Shown: piece by piece, positions 60,873-64,000 of the stretch
Layout of the letters: the number at the start of each line of letters is the position of its first letter
How positions within the stretch are numbered: the first letter of the stretch is position 1
Source of the DNA: Xiphophorus maculatus
Lineage: Eukaryota; Chordata; Actinopteri; Cyprinodontiformes; Poeciliidae
DNA: 64,000 nucleotides
NCBI RefSeq assembly: GCF_002775205.1
Contig: NC_036454.1
Location: 27,078,283 to 27,142,282 of the forward strand
Direction of reading: 5' to 3'
Translations under genes and position numbers: made by a program
The notes under the pieces: model-generated
Databases searched by the model: none
What the model was told of the DNA's origin: nothing
Seen by the model: only the letters and a program-made list of their open reading frames with translations

Positions 60873-63447
60873 ATCAGTCTGCAACACAGTCCATTAATAC
60901 ATTTTAAGTTGCAGTTTGTGCGGGTTGAAAAGAGCCCTGAATGAGCGGCGGTGACTTTTTTTTCCCCCCTCCATCGCTAAACTCGCAGCTTTACTCCGGC
61001 TGAGACCAATGGGAAGCTCGCAGGAGTTTTGATTGTCGCTGCTTTCACACCTTGATGGTTTCAGGTTGCATTCACTTGTTCCATTGAGAAACTTTTTGTT
61101 AGGTCAATTCCACCCCTTGGGGACAGGAAAAGGGAAAAAAAAATACAAGTCTTGGTTTAGTGTTCTGAGAGGCTCAAAATCAAAGAGTGGCAGAGAATGC
61201 AACCCTGTCCCGGTTCCCTTGTTTCTATGGAAATTGACACTGGGTGACATTTTCTTGCCTTGTTTGGCAGAAGAGAGACGAGAGAGCACTTTCTCCCATG
61301 TGTCGGCTAATGACTTTATCATGTAAAGTGCTCCCATCTGAGGTGCGGCAGCAGATGCAAGCATGGGACCCGGACTGTGTATTAATGGCACAGGAGGAGG
61401 AGAAGAAAAAAAATAAACCTCATCAGAACACTGGAATCCCACAGTGAACACACCAATATTGTAGGAAAAGTTGCACCTTTCAGGAAGATTACTGGAAAAA
61501 TCCACTAATCAAACATTGAGCCATGGGATTAGCCAGTGCTGGGAAGGAAACACACAGAGAACTCACTGTTTTGGAGTCCAGTTCATGTCTGCTTTGGGCC
61601 AAAACTTTGTCCACGCCGGCCTGATCGACGAAGGTGACAAATCCGAAACCCCTGCAGAGATCACGGAGGGAAGAAAGCCGTTACTGACGCAGGGACCCGA
61701 TGTGGCTGTCTGATGGTGCTTTTATGAGCAGAGAGGAATCAGATAAACTTTCAGCTCTTTCGGCGGGTTGAAGCCGGGGCTCCCTCACCTCGAGCGCTTA
61801 GTAACCGGATCTCGCATCACCATACACTCTTTCACCTCGCCGTACTTGCAGAAGTACTCCTTCAGGCCCTCTGAGACAGAAACAGAAACAGGACGAGTTT
61901 GGGAAGGAGCAGACATGCTGCGAATGAGGTCAACAAGTAGGAGGAGAAGTTTGGGAAATTCAGAAGAGCGAGTCGTACGTCTCTCGAGCCCTCGCATGCT
62001 TCCTGATCGGATTGCTCTCGAGCTGCAGATGCGATAATCTCCGGTATCCGGCTGATACGCATTTTTTATTTGTTTTCTTTTCTTTCAAGTCTGACCTGCC
62101 AAGTCTCTTATTTTCTTAAAAGCAAAAACACGTAAATATGTGTGACCTGAGAGATGTGGCAGTTTCGAATCCTTTGGAAAATGAAAGAAGTTACTAGATT
62201 CTCTTAAGTTGTGAATCAAAGCATATTTCCTCAACAGGAGGTGCACCGATCACAGTTTTCTAGGCCAATAACAACTGTTGATTTTCCCCCCCATCCCCAG
62301 ATCTGACCTGCCAAATTCATGAGTGATTACTTACATTTATTTTTTATTTTACACATATAAGAGAGAAAGTGTTTCAATGGAAAATGACAGCATTTTGAAA
62401 GTTATTTCCATTCGTAAATCAAGGCATCCATCCTTAACTCTCATCTGATTTTTAATTCAACTCAAAAATGTGACTATAGTTTATAGGCCAAAAAAAGTAG
62501 AAGTTTTTAACTTTGACGCACTAAATGAATGGCACAAACATTTTAAATCACCAATAATAAAACCACATTTTAGTAAATCAATGCTTTTGGTTAAGGCATT
62601 TATAGACTGAATATAGCGGGAGAGCTTAGTTTTTGTGCATTCATTAAAAAGGGAAAGAAATTATATTTTTTAGAATTTGATGTGATAATTACCAGTCAGA
62701 GCTGATCAAGGAAACAATGGCTGATTCCAGTTTCCAGCTGAGTAATCGGTGCATCTCTGCTTTAAATAAAACTTTCTAATGACCTTTATGAATCATGCAG
62801 CCTTTGCTAACTCTGAACGGGAGTATTCATTCAAGAGAAAATATGAAATGTAAAATTCATTGTAAACACAACTATAAGCACATCCCGCTTTCGAAAACAA
62901 AAATACACTGCATTGACTTAATCAAACCTGCGCAGTAACTTAAACAAAAAAAAAAAAAAAAAAAAAAAACAGAAAACACAGTGACTTTTGAGCAGACGTG
63001 GAGGCAGAAAAAGATTTACCTTGTGTAGTTTGCCAGCTGAGTCCACCTATAAACATTTTGCTGTGGAAAAAGTGAGAAAATATGCAGATTAACAGGGTCA
63101 ACAAAGCAGCATTCAGAGATCTCAGGGCGCCGCTGCTGCTTTCACAGCACCGACAAAGTTGTTGCTGGGCTTTTCAGAGGGATCCCGGAGCTGCAGATGG
63201 ATTTTCAGAGAGAAACATCTCATTTAGCACGGATCCTCTCTGCGTGGAGGTGTGCGAGTCTAACTCCGCACCTCGGAGCTCTCACGGAAAGCCGCGCTTG
63301 TTTTCACAAAGTTTGAAAAACAAAGTTGTCGGGTTTTGTTTTTTGTGTTTTGTTTGTTTTTTGATTTTTTCTTTTTTTTCTCCGTTACCAGGGGTCGTGA
63401 GGGGAGTCCGCGGCGGACAGGCTGCTCTGGCTCCCTTCCGTGTCCAT
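37687..63447 (-). CDS. msi1: RNA-binding protein Musashi homolog 1
   Basis: A neural stem-cell translational regulator that binds UAG-type motifs in mRNA 3' UTRs. Fourteen coding exons, right to left: 63447-63389, 63060-63020, 61870-61789, 61651-61567, 52870-52829, 50655-50563, 47703-47655, 47155-47073, 46980-46863, 45113-45033, 41985-41929, 41592-41533, 39957-39803, 37728-37687, closing to 348 aa. RRM1 (about residues 20-100) has RNP2 KMFIGGLSW and RNP1 [11 protein letters not shown]2 (about 110-185) has KKIFVGGLS and a second RGFGFVTF, plus [20 protein letters not shown]. Then come [20 protein letters not shown], a Tyr-rich part, a short poly-Ala run, [13 protein letters not shown] and the invariant end [12 protein letters not shown]. 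Compared with the human protein as I recall it, a short segment after the poly-Ala run is absent. Introns make up most of its 26 kb. Confidence 0.98.
37892..38050. mobile_element. MITE fragment (GGTGCACCGAT family)
   Basis: The left end aggggtgcaccgattgcag matches the copies at 42722-43025 and 62238-62758; the right end is missing. It lies in the last msi1 intron. Confidence 0.55.
38420..38724. mobile_element. hAT MITE with target-site duplication
   Basis: The left end CAGTGGTTCCCAAAG and right end CTTTGGGAACCATTG are near-perfect inverted repeats. The element is flanked by the 8-bp pair TCCTAAGC (38412-38419) and TTCTAAGC (38725-38732), the duplication length expected for hAT elements. The interior is G-rich and non-coding. 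It lies in the last msi1 intron. Confidence 0.88.
38745..39215 (+). mobile_element. Tc1/mariner transposase relic
   Basis: A decayed transposase gene piece: aatcagagaagcggctaaaa, ggcccacggtgatcctggaa, then gaattggcaaaaagtttggg and gcaaagctggtcaagacata near its 3' part, with Tc1 end words (agtaagatcccaataaaata) at 39137. It is broken by deletions and stops. Confidence 0.6.
40133..40620 (-). mobile_element. Tc1-like relic, reverse orientation
   Basis: It contains gaacctacttcacataaatt at one end and cctgctgtagaaaagcatca plus ccacagcatgacgctggcat further in, words seen in other Tc1 relics of this window (45890-46140). No intact frame remains. Confidence 0.5.
40835..41045 (+). repeat. Common teleost interspersed repeat
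   Basis: It carries ccatctattttctaacaccc, gtggggtcgggaggtgctgg and GGTCGCCAGTCTGTCGCAGG followed by ttttggactgtgggcggaag, a very widespread fish repeat whose class I cannot fix from this copy. The 106-codon open frame through it is fortuitous. Confidence 0.7.
41338..41495. mobile_element. Tc1-like terminal fragment
   Basis: It has attaagcacaacttagcatt, ggtctatcgcataaaacctc and a decayed cgctgaagtttattgctgta, the standard fish Tc1 terminal words. It lies in msi1 intron 12, next to the poly-Ala exon. Confidence 0.55.
42394..42498. repeat. (CA)n microsatellite
   Basis: About 85 bp of nearly pure CA repeat, interrupted by cgccca and then by ctcacg. Translated frames here (poly-Cys/Val) are artefacts. 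It is in msi1 intron 10. Confidence 0.97.
42722..43025. mobile_element. MITE (GGTGCACCGAT family), complete copy
   Basis: The left end taggagtgcaccgattgcag and right end gacttatcggagcaccccta form an inverted pair. The interior shares gccgatcaatcaccaatctt with the copy at 37892. It is non-coding and in msi1 intron 10. Confidence 0.7.
43151..43682. mobile_element. hAT-like MITE with target-site duplication
   Basis: Left end cagggctctgcagcctgcag, right end attgcagactcctg. It is flanked by TCCTATAG (43143-43150) and TCCTAAAG (43683-43690), an 8-bp duplication with one change. The interior is AT-rich. A related decayed copy is at 46140-46565. Confidence 0.78.
45890..46140 (-). mobile_element. Tc1-like relic
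   Basis: It carries ccccacagcatcatgctgcc and gtgttcaaagcgataagcag followed by tttcctgccactgtaacaat, recognisable decayed transposase sequence in reverse. It lies in msi1 intron 9. Confidence 0.55.
46145..46565. repeat. Decayed copy of the 43151 MITE family
   Basis: The segment ttccacaatggctctttggc and the interior tccatcctctttttgaaaag (compare catccatcctctttttgcaa in the better copy) indicate an older relative. The ends are eroded. Confidence 0.45.
47395..47530. promoter_or_regulatory. Candidate conserved regulatory block in msi1 intron 7
   Basis: A GC-richer, repeat-free segment contains clustered homeodomain-type cores (gattaacagactggctaatt then agactagccccg). It stands out from the MITE-rich introns around it. 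The regulatory reading is inference from composition and motifs only. Confidence 0.25.
50785..50895. repeat. Fragment of the TTAAAGCTGCAG repeat family
   Basis: It has attaaagctgcaggatggaa and attgtcaccatgtcaagaca, matching one end of the larger copies at 54101-54600 and 55625-56195. It is in msi1 intron 5. Confidence 0.6.
54101..54600. mobile_element. TTAAAGCTGCAG-family interspersed repeat
   Basis: It starts ttaaagctgcagtatgtaac, continues acatatttgttcaaattgtc, then gaaacaaccaatcacagcca, and ends with sequence of inverted sense (ctggctttgattggttgttt). The inner inverted similarity suggests a MITE. It lies in msi1 intron 4. Confidence 0.65.
54636..54782. mobile_element. Near-perfect palindromic Tc1-type MITE
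   Basis: The left arm (acagaccaaaagtttggaca onward) and the right arm (ending tccaaacttttggtctgtac) are almost exact inverse copies over about 50 bp, separated by a loop holding extra cttctcattgaattc repeats. TA dinucleotides flank it. The same ends bound the element at 18651-19031. In RNA it would fold as a long hairpin within the msi1 pre-mRNA. Confidence 0.88.
55372..55394. repeat. (CA)n microsatellite
   Basis: A short CA run (gcgcacacacacacacacac onward). It lies in msi1 intron 4. Confidence 0.9.
55625..56195. mobile_element. TTAAAGCTGCAG-family repeat, second copy
   Basis: It shares gaaacaaccaatcagagcca, ctaaggctggttagcatggc and the inverted terminal word gctgctgcagctttaag with 54101-54600. 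The two copies, about 1.5 kb apart in the same intron, are diverged. Confidence 0.65.
56280..57760 (+). mobile_element. Tc1 relic split by a later insertion
   Basis: The left part (56280-56839) holds Tc1 words such as gccttcagaagtcacataat and aaatgtggtggtagcattat, ending at ggaaagatttagat. The right part resumes at 57671 with tagtcaaagtccaaacctaa, the SPDLNPIE-coding region. The missing link matches the usual Tc1 order, so one element was interrupted by the insert at 56840-57670. Confidence 0.7.
56840..57670. mobile_element. hAT-like element nested in a Tc1 relic
   Basis: It begins cagtggtgtccaaacttttt and ends ggccacaaatggccccctgg. Flanks ATTTAGAT (56832-56839) and CATTAGAT (57671-57678) look like a decayed 8-bp target duplication. 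There is no transposase frame inside. A related head (cagtggtgtccaaaccttct) lies at 59544. Confidence 0.65.
57950..58270. other. Repeat-free GC-richer block in msi1 intron 4
   Basis: A sharp GC-rich island (ggcccgcggtgtcgcctgcc near 58085) with no recognised repeat or protein sits about 3.3 kb downstream, in the direction of msi1 transcription, of exon 4. It might be a conserved enhancer. A 102-codon plus-strand frame through it does not resemble any family I know. Confidence 0.25.
58905..59010. mobile_element. Tc1-like terminal fragment
   Basis: It reads acattttgtcaggttataac then cacaaactttgacgaacttt, the inverse of a Tc1 end. It is in msi1 intron 4. Confidence 0.55.
59160..59545. mobile_element. 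MITE, same family as 32870-33345
   Basis: The head gctggactgggcaattatcg and a run of cgataa repeats precede interior words (agcagtttagtgacataaac, taaataggaatgtttttcac) that also occur at 32870-33345. It is non-coding. Confidence 0.6.
60105..60180. mobile_element. Tc1-like terminal fragment
   Basis: acactgaagtttgtgattgt followed by gcagcaaaatgtgg are standard Tc1 end words. It is in msi1 intron 4. Confidence 0.5.
60842..60870. repeat. (CA)n microsatellite
   Basis: About 28 bp of pure CA repeat within msi1 intron 4; the poly-His/Thr frames across it are artefacts. Confidence 0.95.
62238..62758. mobile_element. MITE (GGTGCACCGAT family), complete diverged copy
   Basis: The left end aggtgcaccgatcacagttt and right end gagtaatcggtgcatctct form an inverted pair. 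It is the longest of three family members in the window and lies in msi1 intron 2. Confidence 0.68.
62946..62970. repeat. Poly(A) tract
   Basis: A 25-base A run in msi1 intron 2, about 50 bp from exon 2. On the sense (minus) strand it is a T run just downstream of the exon 2 donor. Confidence 0.95.
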
Positions 63448-63760
63448 TCCGAGTCCTCTCGGTGTGTGTGAGCCTGCCGGTGTGGGTGGATGGGTGGGTG
63501 GGTGGGTGTGTGTGACCGGGCCGAGCCGTGCGGGAGGACAGGCGGAGAGCGAGTGAGAGGAGCTGGGCGGGTTTGGCCCGGGGTGACAGAGAGGGGAGCG
63601 GGCCAGATGCAGGCTGGGACAGACTCCACCTCCTTCCCTCAGTCCCCGCTGCGGTCCCTCTCTCATCCCACCACCGCTGCCGTCGAGGCACGCGGCTCCG
63701 GCGTCAAGTTAGAGGGAACTAACCCCGTCACTTCCGGCGACGCTTTTCAAAGTTAAAGCA
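63380..63760 (-). promoter_or_regulatory. msi1: CpG-rich 5' UTR and promoter of msi1
   Basis: GC and CpG content rise sharply around the first coding exon and upstream of the ATG at 63447, including a (CCCA)n-type tract at 63488-63510. No TATA box is seen. This is the expected CpG-island start of a developmental RNA-binding gene. The exact start site cannot be placed. Confidence 0.6.
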
Positions 63761-63764
63761 AAGT

Positions 63765-64000
63765 TGCAAAAGTCTTACCACTTACAATGTATTTGTTCTG
63801 CTCAGATGCTTTATTTTATGGAGATTGATGCCATTTTACAGCTTAAGAGGAAAAGATTAGTCACTCCTCACAAAAACCTGCTTGTCGATAATATCTCCAG
63901 TTGGGTATTAACTAGTTACATTTATCCAGTTAAAATTACTTGAACTTTTTGGAAAATAAATACTTTTAGGTTTATACACCGTACTTTTTACTTGCATCAT
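63765..64000. repeat. Start of an AT-rich interspersed repeat at the window end
   Basis: It contains agttacatttatccagttaa and tacaccgtactttttacttg, resembling the ACTCAAGTAAAAGTA repeat at 6500-7090. It is cut by the window end. Confidence 0.35.

Noticed and set aside
1-64000. CRISPR array, operon, phage or plasmid features
   Set aside because: The tandem array has no unique spacers, and all recognised genes are intron-containing vertebrate genes.

Overview
This is vertebrate nuclear DNA, almost certainly from a teleost fish. Most of it is AT-rich. Genes are split by GT/AG introns, many only 70-100 bp long, and carry AATAAA polyadenylation signals. Introns and spacers are packed with fish-type Tc1/mariner relics and hAT-like MITEs. 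There is no bacterial, plasmid or viral gene organisation. The species cannot be fixed from this window.

Layout. Positions 1-4.4 kb are gene-poor. They hold a possible short two-exon minus-strand transcript, a CpG/YY1-type promoter and a striking 66-copy, 24-bp minisatellite that is open in several frames. Positions 6.3-9.1 kb carry a six-exon minus-strand Myb/SANT-like DNA-binding gene. Positions 10.7-12.9 kb carry cox6a (minus). Positions 13.8-15.2 kb carry a seven-exon type II membrane C-type lectin (plus). Positions 18.1-24.4 kb hold two tandem group IB secreted phospholipase A2 genes (plus). Positions 25.2-28.5 kb carry prkab1, the AMPK beta-1 subunit (minus). Positions 29-34.9 kb are mostly repeats plus two unrecognised minus-strand open frames. 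The right half (about 34.9-63.7 kb) is one gene, msi1 (Musashi-1), on the minus strand, with 14 coding exons, a long inferred 3' UTR, repeat-filled introns and a CpG-rich promoter at the window's right end.

Gene content matches the vertebrate block around human 12q24 (MSI1, PLA2G1B, COX6A1, PRKAB1). The genes act in unrelated processes: respiration, energy sensing, pancreatic lipid digestion, neural RNA-binding regulation and carbohydrate recognition. They are neighbours by synteny, not an operon or pathway.

Exon boundaries were derived by hand from splice consensus, reading frame and remembered family sequence. Phases close to complete frames for msi1 (348 aa), prkab1 (265 aa), cox6a (110 aa), both PLA2s (144 and 146 aa), the lectin (236 aa) and the Myb/SANT protein (241 aa). 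No CRISPR array, rRNA gene or convincing tRNA was seen. I found no clear novel multi-gene system. The most unusual items are the minisatellite frame, the duplicated PLA2 pair with shared upstream blocks, and a few unrecognised exons.
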